Assembly: GCF_028583425.1 (NCBI RefSeq)
Contig: NC_072800.1
Location: 94,643,001 to 94,707,000, forward strand
Length of the DNA stretch: 64,000 bases
DNA from: Eublepharis macularius
Lineage: Eukaryota; Chordata; Lepidosauria; Squamata; Eublepharidae
Reading direction: 5' to 3'
Position numbers and translations under genes: made by a program. Below the pieces are notes generated by a model. It was not told the origin of the DNA. It ran no database searches and saw only the letters and a program-made list of their open reading frames with translations. Shown one piece after another: positions 33,921 to 43,415 of this stretch (its first letter is position 1; each line of letters opens with the position of its first letter).

Positions 33921-35030
33921 GTATGTCTGGGGGTGAGGAGGTTGGAGGCTAAAGGGAAAAGGAGGGACCACCTGCTTAGAGGTGCATCCTGCTCTGTGCA
34001 TTACCCGCCAGGCCATGTCCCATCTGGGCAGCCAAAGAGAGGTCTGCCGCTATCCGCTGATGGGCCAAGGGGCCGTTCCAAGCCACAGGAGGGATTAGGA
34101 ACGTGGCTCCGTTGCTGGCAGTCGTCGTTCCAGGAGCACTTATCTCTGCAGTATGGAGGTCTGTTGTAATTTTGGGAGAACTCCAGGCCCTACCTGGAGG
34201 TTGGCAACCTTACGTTGTGACATGCAGGCACCACTCCCAGCTCTCTCGCATGGTCCCACTGGGTGGCGCATGAAGCAGTAGGTGCCACCTGGAGATATCC
34301 TGAGCCGAGACCAGAGTGAAAGCCGGGACTCTGAACTGGGCCCGCAACCTGATCTGGCGCAGGCCTTTATCTTCACTGGGGAAGGAGCCCGCAGGGCTGT
34401 CCGGGGGGGCTGCCGGCAGTCGGAGGCGGGAGTCAGACCTGGCCAGTGGCCATGGCAATGGGTTAGGCTCAGCCGTCACTGCCTTCAGCACTGCCGGGCA
34501 CTGGATCTGACGCAGCCAGTGGTGCTGCAGGATGGGGCAATGCGTGCGGCGCTGTGCGGCCCCTGAAGGCCGGAAGTGAGCCAAGTGGGGCTCCCGGACT
34601 CCTTGAACAGCCCCTACTGGAAAGAGACTGTCCGCCAGTGCAGTCGGCATGGACTTGGCTGGCAGAGTCAGGGGCTGGAGGGCAAGCGGTCCAGTTCTGC
34701 CTCCGAAGCCCAGGGTCCTGAGCACTGTGGCTCTGCCTCCTGTGCACAAGAAAAGGGGCAGCCCCGGCGATGCTGCTCAAAGAGCCCCTTGCCGGCTCGG
34801 AAGAAGCAGCTCCCGGGACCAAAGAAGACCCAGCATCTGGGAAATTCCAATAGGGCAGAAAGGGAGGGAGAAGCAGGAGCCCTTGCTGGGAGCTGGCGAA
34901 GCACCTGGCAAGGAGCAGACCTCTCCCTTTCCCCATCTCTGTCTCTCTCTCTCTCTGTCTTGGTATCTAATGTGGGGTGGCAAATCTGCCACTCTATAGG
35001 TACGCCACGGTACTCCTATATGCCTGTAAG

Positions 35031-35158
35031 CAGGGCTTTTTCTCAGCGGGAACGCGGTGGAATGGAGTTCCGGAACCTCTTGAAAACGGTCACATGGCTG
35101 GTGGCCCCGCCCCCTGATCTCCAGACTGAGGGGAGTTGAGATTGCCCTCCGTGCCGTC
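35031..35158. mobile_element. hAT-like palindromic element, left half only
   Basis: It begins CAGGGCTTTTTCTC and matches the left arm of 27663-27917 up to the palindrome centre, then stops at CCGTC. Unit 1 reads straight through the same site (ATGCCTGTAAG, then about 20 bp, then AGACCCTCCC), so the right half and a few flanking bases were lost after insertion. Confidence 0.8.
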
Positions 35159-35426
35159 AGACCCTCCCACCCTCTCTCCTGAGGGAGCCCGTGAGGGTCA
35201 GTGCTGGCCCCGGGCATTGCGACCGCCTGGAGAAGAGGGAGGCGCTCGACAATGTGGCAGTGTGCCTGGCTGCACGGCATCCTGGGCCAGCAGTGGTTTC
35301 CCGAGGCTGGTTAAAGATAATCCCTCTCCACAGATTGTGCCCCATAAGGATGGAACTCTAAGCTGGGGGATGGTTGGAGGAGCTACTGCCAGGGAGACCA
35401 CCCTGACTTTGTGTCTCTCTCCCCAG

Positions 35427-35501
35427 CATGAGCCTCTTCAACCAATGGAAGGAGCAGAGCGGTGGCGTCGCTGCACGCGCCCCGGATGTCCTTCGCCTAT
35501 A
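35427..35501 (+). CDS. Gene A exon 4: Cys-pair module (duplicate of exon 2)
   Basis: Encodes 25 residues: the same opening HEPLQPM as exon 2, then AERWRRCTRPGCPSPI. Phase 0 at both ends. Compared with exon 2 it is two codons shorter and the loop is CTRPGC, so one residue is missing between the cysteines, but RPGC is unchanged. Confidence 0.65.
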
Positions 35502-35983
35502 GTGAGTGGCAGCCTGGGCTGGGCAAAGGAGGCCGAGGTCAAGTTCAGGCCAGTTTTTGACCTGATGCTGGCAGGTGGTAACTGGCACAGGTGGTGCCAC
35601 GTAAACCCCGTGTCTCATTTCAACTGGGGCCTCCGCGTGCAAAGTTAGCGTGCCAAGAGCCGTATTCAGGCGCTCCTTGTCCTGGCAGGGGACTGCGGTG
35701 CATAGATCTGCACTGCAAGTTCGGTAGCCCACTAGAAATGAGACACACCCAGCCACTTTTTCTGGGTTGCCATCCCCGGCAAGGGGATTCCCTAACAGAC
35801 CAGTCCCCCAGGATAAAAAGATTTCTACATGGAAATCAGGCACGCCTGGGAAAATGCTAGGCTGGGGGCCTTCTCCCTGACGTGCCCGATTTCTAAGGTT
35901 TCTTTTTAAAGTGTGGGAGAATTTTTAGTTTCTCTCGCTGGACAGTCGCCTGGGGATCTCTGGGAAGAGAGGAGTTTATAATG

Positions 35984-36170
35984 CTCAGAGCCAAGCTACA
36001 AGTGACGCCTGACACAGGTTGGACACGTGTCAGCTTCCCTCAAGTTTTGATGGGAAATGTAGGCGTCCTGGTCTTACAGCTTGGCTCTCCATTACAGCTG
36101 TAAGACCAGGATGCCTACATTTCCCGTCAAAACTGTCCAACCTGTATCAGGCGTCACTTGTAGCTTAGAG
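35984..36170. mobile_element. Foldback element, CCAAGCTACAAGTGACG family
   Basis: The left arm (AGCCAAGCTACAAGTGACGC...) and right arm (GCGTCACTTGTAGCTTAGAG) are inverted copies, and TGTAAGACCAGGATGCCTAC with its inverse pairs inside. It lies only in duplication unit 2. Confidence 0.78.
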
Positions 36171-36493
36171 ATGCAAAGAAAGGGAAATAGGATGACCTAA
36201 TTGTTGTGTTAGGAAAAGAGCACAACGAAGATGCCCTTCTGGACTGGACCACTAAATTATTTGTTTACATCTCCCCCCCCTTAACTGCAAGATGTAGAAC
36301 CCAGATAGTCCAGTGATACTCTGCAGCTTGCAGAGAGCCGCCTTCACAATTACCAGCAACCCAAACAGCCTCAGTTACTATAGTCTCTGGCATGAAGCCT
36401 CACCCGTGGGAGGCTCACAGCTTCTGGTGGCAACCGATTCCAGGTGGGAACCAGGAGCCCATCAAGCAAGGGCCTGCCTACTTTCCTGAAACA

Positions 36494-36690
36494 TGGGTAG
36501 GTTGTCACCTCCAGGCCGATTAATTCCTGGCAGTTTGGGGGTGGATCCTGGGGAGGGTCCGCCGCAGGGTATAATGCCACAGGCACCTAGGCACCCAGTT
36601 TTTCCAGGGGAACTGATCTCTGTTGCTTGGGGGGATCAGTTGTATTCCGTGAGATCTCCTGGGCCCACCTAGAGGTTGGCAACCTGAAAC
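36494..36690. mobile_element. GGTTGCCAAC-family element (unit 2 copy)
   Basis: The counterpart of 33253-33430 at the same relative place, starting TAGGTTGTCACCTCC and ending AGAGGTTGGCAACCTG. Confidence 0.6.
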
Positions 36691-37091
36691 GTGGAGCAGG
36701 TGCCACATTGAGGCCCAATGCCGGGAAAAGCCCCAGGTAGCATATCAAACAGCCACAAGTGGCTCCTGTGCCACGGAGTGAGTGTCGCTGGCTTTGAATA
36801 GGCAAAGGAAGGGCCAGCAAGCACTTTGCCCAGCTTGCTTTGAGGTGGAGCTCGATCTTGGGTGCTCCAGATTTGAATCAAGGAAAGTTAAGAGCTGAAG
36901 CGGATGCCACAAATCAGTGGCCGAAAATGCCGCAAGACTAAACGTGGAGGTAACACTTAATTTGCACCAACAGTAGTTTTCCTCTCCAAATTAAGCATGA
37001 CCCTCCCTGGCTCCTGCCCAGCTCCTCTGCCCTCTGGGGCCATGCCAGGGCAGTGCCAGGTGCTGCTCTTTCATGTTTGCTCCTCCTGCAG

Positions 37092-37178
37092 GCTGGGCTC
37101 CCAGAAGACTCGCCTAGGGATGGACTGCAGGATAATCCCCGTCTGGACTCCATTGAGACACTCCTGAGGACCACTCAG
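37092..37178 (+). CDS. Gene A exon 5: Ser/Pro-type module (duplicate of exon 3)
   Basis: Encodes 29 residues with EDSPRDGLQDNPRLDSI and ending LRTTQ, phase 0 at both ends (acceptor CTCCTCCTGCAG, donor CAG|GTACAT). Compared with exon 3 the sequence has changed a good deal while length and frame are kept. Confidence 0.65.
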
Positions 37179-37582
37179 GTACATCTGGGGGTGAGGAGGT
37201 TGGAGGCTAAAGGGAAAAGGAGGGACCACCTGCTTAGAGGTGCATCCCGCTCTGTGCATTACCCGCCAGGCCATGTCCCATCTGGGCAGCCAAAGAGAGG
37301 TCTGCCACTATCCGCTGATGGGCCAAGGGGCCGTTCCAAGCCACAGGAGGGATTAGGAACGTGGCTCCGTTGCTGGCAGTCGTCGTTCCACTGAGCTCTG
37401 CAGTATGGAGGTCTGTTGTAATTGTGGGAGAACTCCAGGCCCTACCTGGAAGTTCCGCCCCACCTGCTGAGGGAGGGGGGGGGCGCTTTCCTTGCTGTTG
37501 GGGAGAAGGAGGCGCGGTCCCTCCACTCCCCGCCTGTGCAGATGCAGCCAGATCTGGGAGGGCCCTGATCCCCTTCCTTAAG

Positions 37583-37637
37583 GTGGAGCAGAAGAGGCCC
37601 TGCTCTGGCTGCTCGGGGGCCCCCGGACACCCCCAAG
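37583..37637 (+). CDS. Gene A exon 6: Cys-pair module, first part
   Basis: 55 nt encoding VEQKRPCSGCSGAPGHPQ, phase 0 in and phase 1 out (CCCAAG|GTAAGG). The acceptor (CCTTCCTTAAG) is weaker than the others. Together with exon 7 it gives 96 nt, restoring phase 0. The C-SGC motif echoes CLGCC and CQGCC in gene B, which supports the frame. Confidence 0.5.
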
Positions 37638-37734
37638 GTAAGGCTTGGACCAGGCTGACAAGAAGGGAGTGGCTTGAAAGACACAGGCACAGCTCCTGCG
37701 GGTGGGGTTTCTCCAAACCAGAGCTTCTTCTACT

Positions 37735-37930
37735 AGACAGTGTGACGTAGAGGTTAGAGAGTGAGGCAAGGTTCTGAGAGAACTGAGTTCAGATTCTCCG
37801 GTCGCCATGAAACTGCCTGGGTAGCCATGAGCCAGGCACTGTCTCCACCAAGCCTACCTCACAGGTTTGTTGTGAGGCTAAAATGGAAGAGAGGAGAATA
37901 ATATAAGCCACCTTGGCTTCCCACTGGGAA
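37735..37930 (+). mobile_element. SINE, tRNA-derived type, diverged
   Basis: GTGTGACGTAGAGGTTAGAG head, then GAACTGAGTTCAGATTCTCC, and the conserved ACCTCACAGGTTTGTTGTGA block followed by GCTAAAATGGAAGAGAGGAG. The family resembles that at 53671-53880. Confidence 0.6.
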
Positions 37931-38136
37931 TGAAGAAATGAAGAAAATAAGTAAAATGACCACACAGGCAGACAAGGAGTTGCCACGGCTTGTGCCACAC
38001 GGCCTGCTGCACTCTTTCCTTCATAAGCCCCACCTTCCATTTGCACAGCCGTTCCCTGTCCTCCTGACTCCGCCCATCTCCCCCGCCAGTCACACGGCAG
38101 TCCCTCGCCCTCCATCCCATTTGTAGCCAATTGAGG

Positions 38137-38482
38137 GTCTCTCTACACGATACTCTGTTACACGTGGACACTCAAGTGAAAGGAGAGCAATATTAGTCGG
38201 GACGTGTAGTTTAAAAAGGCAGAAGGGAGGGCTCGGTCCATTTCCCCTCTCTACAAGAGGGTAGTTTAAAAAGACAGTGGGCAGAGGTGCTCCTCAGAGA
38301 GTTTGTTAATTAGATGCAATTAACAAACCCTTTGAGGAGCAATGGGGCTCTGCCTTTTCAAAGCACCCTCAGGTGGAGAGGAGAAATTGACAGAGCCGCC
38401 GGCTTTCAAACTCCTACTCCCAGCTCTGTTGCGCCTCCCTTCACTTGAGCGTCCTCCTGTAAGAAGTATCCTGTACAGAGAC
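38137..38482. mobile_element. Foldback element with GTCTCTCTACACG-type ends
   Basis: The left end GTCTCTCTACACGATACTCT and the complement of the right end GTCTCTGTACAGGATACTTC pair, and the pairing goes on to CTCAAGTGAA. Inside, GCTCCTCAGAGAGTTTGTTA and its inverse form a second hairpin (about 38289-38342). No coding capacity. Confidence 0.75.
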
Positions 38483-38938
38483 TCCGAGTCAAGCCTCTGT
38501 CTTCAGTAGTTAGTTGGTTAAGGGCTGAGTCCCTTCTGTATTGCATGCAGCTCCTAGCACAGAACTCAGTGCCGGCACTGAAGAAATGGCGGCTGGTGGG
38601 GCCTGTGGCTTGAAGACGGTTTTCTTGCAACGTAGTGTAAATATTGACGGAAGTGAACCGGGGCTAATCATTACCAGGTTCCAGGGAACCACAAATCCCA
38701 GAATCTGGGCAAGGTTTGATGTTGCTCACAAGGGTCACAACAGGGCAAATCTTCTCCTCCGTGGTGGGAATTAAAAGAAGGGGAAATGTCACCCCCTCAC
38801 ACACACAGCAGGCCTACTGGGGCTGTTCTTTGGCCAGCCCCTGGCTTGGCCAGTTCCCCCATCATCCTCAGTGTTGGGGAACAGGACGATCTCAGAGGCG
38901 CACCCCTGAACCCCTGTCCGTTCTCCCCCTTCCTGCAG

Positions 38939-38979
38939 CATGGAGGGAGGCTGGGAATCCAAACCTCAGAGGGACCTTG
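38939..38979 (+). CDS. Gene A exon 7: short linking exon
   Basis: 41 nt after a strong acceptor (CCCCCTTCCTGCAG) and before G|GTGGGT. In phase 1 it reads AWREAGNPNLRGTL and restores phase 0. The following intron (38980-39050) is only 71 bp. The exact fit of 55 plus 41 nt to 32 codons is the main support. Confidence 0.5.
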
Positions 38980-39050
38980 GTGGGTCAGGCCAAAGCGGCC
39001 TGTCTGAAGGGGCGGTGGGCTCAGCTCGCCTTCCATCTCTTCCCCTGCAG

Positions 39051-39251
39051 GAGCGGCCCATTCGGGCCAGAAGGGAGGAGAAGAAGGTGGCCCCAGCAAG
39101 GCGCAGAGGAAAGCAGAAGGGCACCAGGCCGGTCTGCAGGGGCTGCTTTTCAGGGCTGATGCTGAAGGGGCAACCTGCCCAAGGAGGCCACAAGGGGACC
39201 GCGCCAGAGAGCCTCTCGGAGTCTGGTGGCGCTTCCAGCAGGGGAGATTAG
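39051..39251 (+). CDS. Gene A last exon: basic Cys-pair C-terminus
   Basis: Encodes 66 residues: a highly basic stretch (RARREEKK, ARRRGKQKGTR), then PVCRGCFSGLMLKG, then a Gly/Ser-rich end and TAG at 39249-39251. The acceptor is CATCTCTTCCCCTGCAG. The last exon of gene B is built alike (basic run, then a Cys pair). A second frame (phase 1) is also open here to a TAA near 39389, so the frame choice depends on exons 6 and 7. AATAAA at 39399-39404 ends the transcript. Confidence 0.6.
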   Translation, partial: ERPIRARREEKKVAPARRRGKQKGTRPVCRGCFSGLMLKGQPAQGGHKGTAPESLSESGGASSRGD

Positions 39252-39398
39252 CCCTCGCCCCCTCACCCCTGATCCCTGTCCCCACTGACACCCAAGGAAG
39301 ATGCGACGCCTCCCTTGGGAATCTTGAAAATGTAATTGAGCAGCAGGGGGCGCACTTCCATGTACACACTATTGCTGTCGCAGAACAATAATTGTCCA

Positions 39399-39404
39399 AA
39401 TAAA
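39399..39404 (+). terminator. Poly(A) signal of gene A
   Basis: AATAAA lies 148 nt after the gene A stop codon, followed by an AT-rich, T-containing stretch (GTGTTTTTATTTCAG) that fits the downstream element. Confidence 0.65.
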
Positions 39405-39419
39405 GATTTCAAAACATGT

Positions 39420-40070
39420 AAACGTGTTTTTATTTCAGATTGGAATTTGCAAATACTTGTCAGTTGAAAATAAAAGCGTCAGTTTCAAACAAGCGAAGAA
39501 AAAATAATCACTAAAATTTTTAAATATTGTATATAGTGCTTAGGGTTACCAGAACAATTAAACATTTTTTGCTCATGTTACTTAGAAAATTCAGTTGAAA
39601 ATGCATTTGACCTGGGGTTTAAAAAAATTATTTTTCCAAGGGTGGCAACTGGCAATCACTGATTCAGGTTGTGTTCCCACTCCTAGGAATAGTTCAGAGG
39701 TTTTGAGAAACAAGCACCATTTTAAAACAGTCTCCCCGATGGCTTGATTCATCCGAAGCTCTCCCAGAGCGAAGCAAGGCCTCCACACATGCGCAGGGAC
39801 AAAGCTGTGTGTGGCTCTCCCTGCCTATGGTCTGCAGTGGCCAGAGGTAGTATTTGGAAGGCTGAGGGTAGTCACATGTTACCGCTGCCCTACCAGCTTT
39901 ACAGGGCTGCTGGCAGCTCTCTAGCCCCAGCGCAAAAGAGTGGGTCTCTTAAGCCGCCTGGAGGTCCCACCTCTCCCTCTCCCTGGCCAGGCTGCTGCAG
40001 AGGAACCCTCTACTGCTCTTTTCCAAATATGCCCTAACCAGCTGCACCCTGACCTGTGCCCACATTCTTT
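39420..40070. other. Intergenic between genes A and B, no gene seen
   Basis: AT-rich to about 39800, then GC-richer. I see no paired splice sites or family-like translation. Confidence 0.4.
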
Positions 40071-40076
40071 ATGCTG

Positions 40077-40258
40077 AGAGCCAGTCTGGTGTAGTGGTTA
40101 AGAGGGTCGGGACTCTAATCTGGAGAACCGGGTTTGATTCCCCATTCCTCCACTTGAAGCCAGCTGGGTGACCTTGGGTCAGTCACAGCTCTCTCAGGGC
40201 TCTCTCAGCCGCACCCACCTCACAGGGTGTTTTGTTGTGGGGATAATAATAACACACC
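40077..40258 (+). mobile_element. tRNA-derived SINE, 3'-truncated
   Basis: Starts GAGAGCCAGTCTGGTGTAGT, with GGTTTGATTCCCC and the CAGTCACAGCTCTCTCAGGG body. It ends within the GGGGATAATAATAACAC stretch where the next copy begins. Confidence 0.82.
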
Positions 40259-40260
40259 TT

Positions 40261-40520
40261 GAGAGCCAGTTTGGTGTAGTGGTTAAGAGCGCAGGACTCT
40301 AATCTGGAGAACCGGGTTTGATTCCCCACTCCTCCGCTTGAAGCCAGCTGGGTGGCCTTGAGTCAGTCACAGCTCTCTCAGAGCTCGCTCAGCCCCACCC
40401 ACCTCACAGGGTTATTGTTGTTGTGGGGATGATAATGACATACTTTGTAAACCGCTCGGAGTGAGTGTTAAGTCGTCCTGAAGGGCGGTATATAAAGCGA
40501 ATCTTGCTGTTATCGAATGC
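40261..40520 (+). mobile_element. tRNA-derived SINE, full length with L2-like tail
   Basis: The best copy in the window: tRNA-like head (A-box TGGTGTAGTGG, B-box GGTTTGATTCC), body, and a 3' tail CTGAAGGGCGGTATATAAAG. The tail resembles the end of the L2 LINE at 16280-16310, suggesting mobilisation by L2. Confidence 0.87.
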
Positions 40521-40665
40521 TTCCGTGCTTCATCTGGCTCCACAGCGGGGTCACCTCTTAGTGCTCAATGGAAAAATCCCAGGGGTGGATTTGACCCCGA
40601 GTAGCATCATGGTCAGGAGTCCACACCCCCTCCCTCCACTGATCTGGTCCTTCTTCAGAACATTT

Positions 40666-40678
40666 GCTAATAGTTAAC
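40666..40678. promoter_or_regulatory. HNF1-like site upstream of gene B
   Basis: GCTAATAGTTAAC matches 10 of the 12 defined bases of the HNF1 palindrome. It lies 100-112 bp before the gene B start codon. With the comparable site before gene A it suggests expression in liver, kidney or gut epithelium. This is inference from two motifs. Confidence 0.4.
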
Positions 40679-40777
40679 AACTGGCGTGGCCCCTCCCTGT
40701 GCAGGGGGATATTGCTGGGCAGGAGAGGGGTGGGGAGAGGATCCCGAGAGAGCCGCTGGGCAGGCACTGCTGCCGCC

Positions 40778-40882
40778 ATGGGCTCCTGGCTGCTCTGGGG
40801 CTTGGTGGCCGCCTTCGCTCTGGCTGCTTTCACTGCTCTGGGGCAGGGGGCAGAGCTGCGGGACGCTGCTTGGGAGGCAGAG
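40778..40882 (+). CDS. Gene B exon 1: signal peptide of secreted modular precursor
   Basis: Encodes 35 residues. The ATG sits in a perfect Kozak context (GCCGCCATGG). A hydrophobic core (LLWGLVAAFALAAFTAL) then leads to GQGAELRDAAWEAE, phase 0 at GAG|GTTGGT. Gene B as assembled: 40778-40882, 42554-42691, 43416-43529, 44770-44889, 46313-46471, 47125-47277 and 47385-47525. It gives 258 aa if the TGA at 47263 is the real end. I do not recognise the family. It is the neighbour and likely paralog of gene A. Confidence 0.65.
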
Positions 40883-41849
40883 GTTGGTACGGTGGCGGGT
40901 GGAGGGCCGACACCCAGGAGGCTCCATGGAGCCCTTCCTTCTTCCACAGCTTATGAAAAGGGATGAATCCCCCCCGCCGGGTAGGAAAGGGCAGCCTCTT
41001 GTCATGCCCCTGCTTCAATGGATTTTTGTGTGTTCCTGTGCACACAGGACTGGAACACTGGAGGGCAGAGATTTGGTGTGGTGAAAGAGTCAACTTCTAA
41101 AACGTGACCAAACCCATAAAGAGTATGATTTGAAATGAATAATCCAGGCCTGCAAAAGGTGGGAGTGCGTGGAATGCTTGAGACCTTGATGCCTGGTTGA
41201 TGTTGACATCTGCTCCACGGAAAGGGGGGAACTGTCCCCCCCCCGCACTGTTTTTGCATGGTGGCGGGAGCTTGGGAGGAAGGCAGGCGCTCGCTTTCCT
41301 CCAGCGGCAGCTTTCCAAGCCTGTTTGGGCTCTCCTTTTTAATGCAAGCCATTCCCCAGAGCTGCTGGTGGGTCTGCTCGAGCTCGGGTTGGCTCCTGGA
41401 GAACTTGTGAAGGAAGTAACGTTTAGAGTGACCCGCAGAGAGGGGCAGCCTCGGATGTGGGAGCCCAGCATTCAGACCCTTACTCTCCAGGGGGGCTTGG
41501 CTCAGCATACCCATTCAGGGTGGTTTGGGGGATAAAATAGAGAAGGGGAACCCCTGTATGCCCCTCCACACTCCTTGGTGGAAGGGTGAGACAAAAGTAC
41601 AAACGATATATTATTTGGGGGTTTCTTTGAGTGTATATTTCCTACCTGCACATCGGCAGCCTCTAGGAGGAAGAGGAGGACTGGGTGTGGTGAATCACAC
41701 ATGTCTGCAGACCCTCTCATTCTACTTGTGGCATTTTTCTCACATGGAAGTGATGCTGAATGCAGCCCTCGCACCAAGGCTCTTCCTTGTTTGTCTTCCT
41801 TGCTCCTATTTAAAAGGAAGAACAACGCCCTGAAAAATTCATAGATCCA

Positions 41850-42480
41850 GAGGAAAATCAAAAAGAGTCCAGTAGCACCTTTAAGACTAACCAATTTTAT
41901 TGTAGCATAAGCTTTCGAGAATCAAGTTCTCTTCGTCAGCTCTGTATCATGCACCTACAATAAAATCGGTTAGTCTTAAAGGTGCTACTGGACTCTTTTT
42001 GATTTTGCTCCCACGGACTAACACGGCTCACTCCTCTGCATCTAGATCCAGAGGAGTTAGCCGTGTTAGTCTGTAGTAGCAAAATCAAAAAGAGTCCAGT
42101 AGCACCTTTAAGACTAACCAATTTTATTACAGCATAAGCTTTCAGAATCACGTTCTCTTCGTCAGATGCATGGAGGGCAGAAGGAAACTGGCCAAATATA
42201 GAGGAGGAGAAGGGGGGAAGGGGGGAAGGAGGAGAGGGGGGATGTAAACAACTCCTTTGATATGGAGATGCAGGCAGCTCCTTTTGGTGTGGGGATCAGT
42301 TTGCTTGTGTAAAGGTTCAAAGGAGTTTGCCGTGTTAGTCTGTAGTAGCAAAATCAAAAAGGGTCCAGCAGCACCTCCAAGACCATACAATTCCACTGCA
42401 GCACAAGCCCTCGATAAGCACAGACCTCCCCACCAGATGCATCTGACGAAGAGAACTGCGGTCCTCGAAAGCCCACGCCA
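41850..42480. repeat. Cluster of dispersed-repeat copies in intron 1 of gene B
   Basis: Several copies in alternating orientation: minus (41857-41940), plus (41957-42045) and minus (42050-42480, itself a mosaic). Each carries AAGAGTCCAGTAGCACCTTT or its complement. The mosaic 42075-42480 is nearly the same as 30155-30550 in gene A. Confidence 0.78.
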
Positions 42481-42553
42481 GGATTGCACGAAGGGCTTCT
42501 AGACGCTCTGATGCCAAAATGTCGTTGGGATCTTTCCTTCCATTGCCTCTCAG

Positions 42554-42691
42554 GGTGAGCCCAGCAAAGACGACTTGACGACTCTGCGACTCTACAGCAC
42601 CACCCACCCCCTGCGACGCCAGAGGAACAGAACCAAGAACTACCGGACCGGCAGCCTGTCTGTCCTGAGCAGAATTGCCATAGAAGACTTG
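42554..42691 (+). CDS. Gene B exon 2: Pro-Ser-Lys module
   Basis: 46 residues, phase 0 at both ends (acceptor CATTGCCTCTCAG, donor TTG|GTGAGG). It begins GEPSKDDL, holds the polybasic HPLRRQRNRTKNYR and ends SRIAIEDL. The basic run is a candidate proprotein-convertase site. The opening resembles the starts of exons 4 and 6. Confidence 0.63.
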
Positions 42692-42832
42692 GTGAGGGTC
42701 ACAGCGACCATGCAGCTCTGAAGCTCGGCCCTTATGTGCGAGGACTAGAGAAACGATGCGTGGGGGGAGGCGCAAATGCTGATGCCCCCTACCCTGGGCC
42801 AAAGGCCCTGCTACAGAAATCCCACACACTGT

Positions 42833-43345
42833 AGGGTTGCCAGCCTCCAGGTGGTGGCTGGAGATCTCTCAGAATTACAACTGAGCTCCGCAGTCACCGC
42901 TCACTTCATCGGATACTTTTGTCACAGAAGCTCATACCCTACCACAAATTTAGGTGCTACTCGGCCTTGGTTAGTAATTGGATGGGAAATCTCCAATGAA
43001 GACCAGGTTTGCTATGCAGAGGCAGGCAATGGCAAACCACCTCTGATAGTCTCTTGCCATGAAAACCTCTCCAGGTGGTGACTTGAGGACACACACACAC
43101 ACGCACAGAGTAGGTGCTACAGGAGGACTCTTGCTCTTTTCCACTGCTATAGACAGACTAACACATCTACCCATTGTGAACTGATCTCCAGGCAACACAA
43201 AACGGTTCCCCTGGAGAAAACAGGTGCTTTGGAGGGTGGACTCTGTGGCATTGTAACCATGCTGAGGCCCCTCCCCTCCCCAAACCCTGCCCTCTCCAGG
43301 TTCTACCCCCCCAAATCTCCAGGAATTTCCCAACCTGAACCTGGC
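42833..43345. mobile_element. GGTTGCCAAC-family element split by nested insertions
   Basis: The left part (GGGTTGCCAGCCTCCAGGTG to about 42898) and right part (from GAACTGATCTCCAGG near 43175 to GAATTTCCCAACCTG) together make one element. About 277 bp sit between them: a dispersed-repeat copy, itself split by a 5S-derived SINE. Confidence 0.75.
42961..43110 (+). mobile_element. 5S-rRNA-derived SINE, truncated, with exact target duplication
   Basis: Starts in the 5S-like part (CCTTGGTTAGTAATTGGATG) and runs through GCAATGGCAAACCACCTCTG to a (CA)n end. It is flanked by TAGGTGCTAC at 42951-42960 and 43111-43120, an exact 10-bp target duplication inside the dispersed repeat. Confidence 0.85.
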
Positions 43346-43415
43346 ACATTCCTGACCTGTCCACATGCCCTCTGCTAAGTGCCAGGTGTTCACTTTCTTC
43401 TTTGGCGCCACACAG

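Larger units (their letters stand above)
31850..34200 (+). repeat. Tandem segmental duplication, unit 1 (inside gene A)
   Basis: This block recurs at about 34200-37400. Shared stretches include GGTGCCACCTGGAGATATCC (31896 and 34284), the exon-flanking GTGAGTGGCAGCCTGGGCTG (32801 and 35502), the ATGCTCCAGATTTG-type block before exon 3 (33600 and 36860), and the long intron block after exon 3 (33925-34135 and 37183-37393). It carries exons 2 and 3. Confidence 0.85.
34200..37400 (+). repeat. Tandem segmental duplication, unit 2 (inside gene A)
   Basis: The second copy of the 31.85-34.2 kb block, carrying exons 4 and 5. It is longer because it gained a half-length hAT-like element (35031-35158) and a foldback element (35984-36170) that unit 1 lacks, which dates those two insertions after the duplication. 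Confidence 0.85.

Noticed and set aside
39051-39391. Phase-1 frame of the gene A last exon, open for about 113 codons
   Set aside because: It lacks the basic/Cys-pair pattern shared with gene B; the exon 6 and 7 phases restore phase 0. Not excluded as an alternative.
40261-40520. tRNA-like head of the SINE as a tRNA gene
   Set aside because: Only box A/B-like parts remain and it continues into the SINE body; the same sequence is repeated elsewhere.
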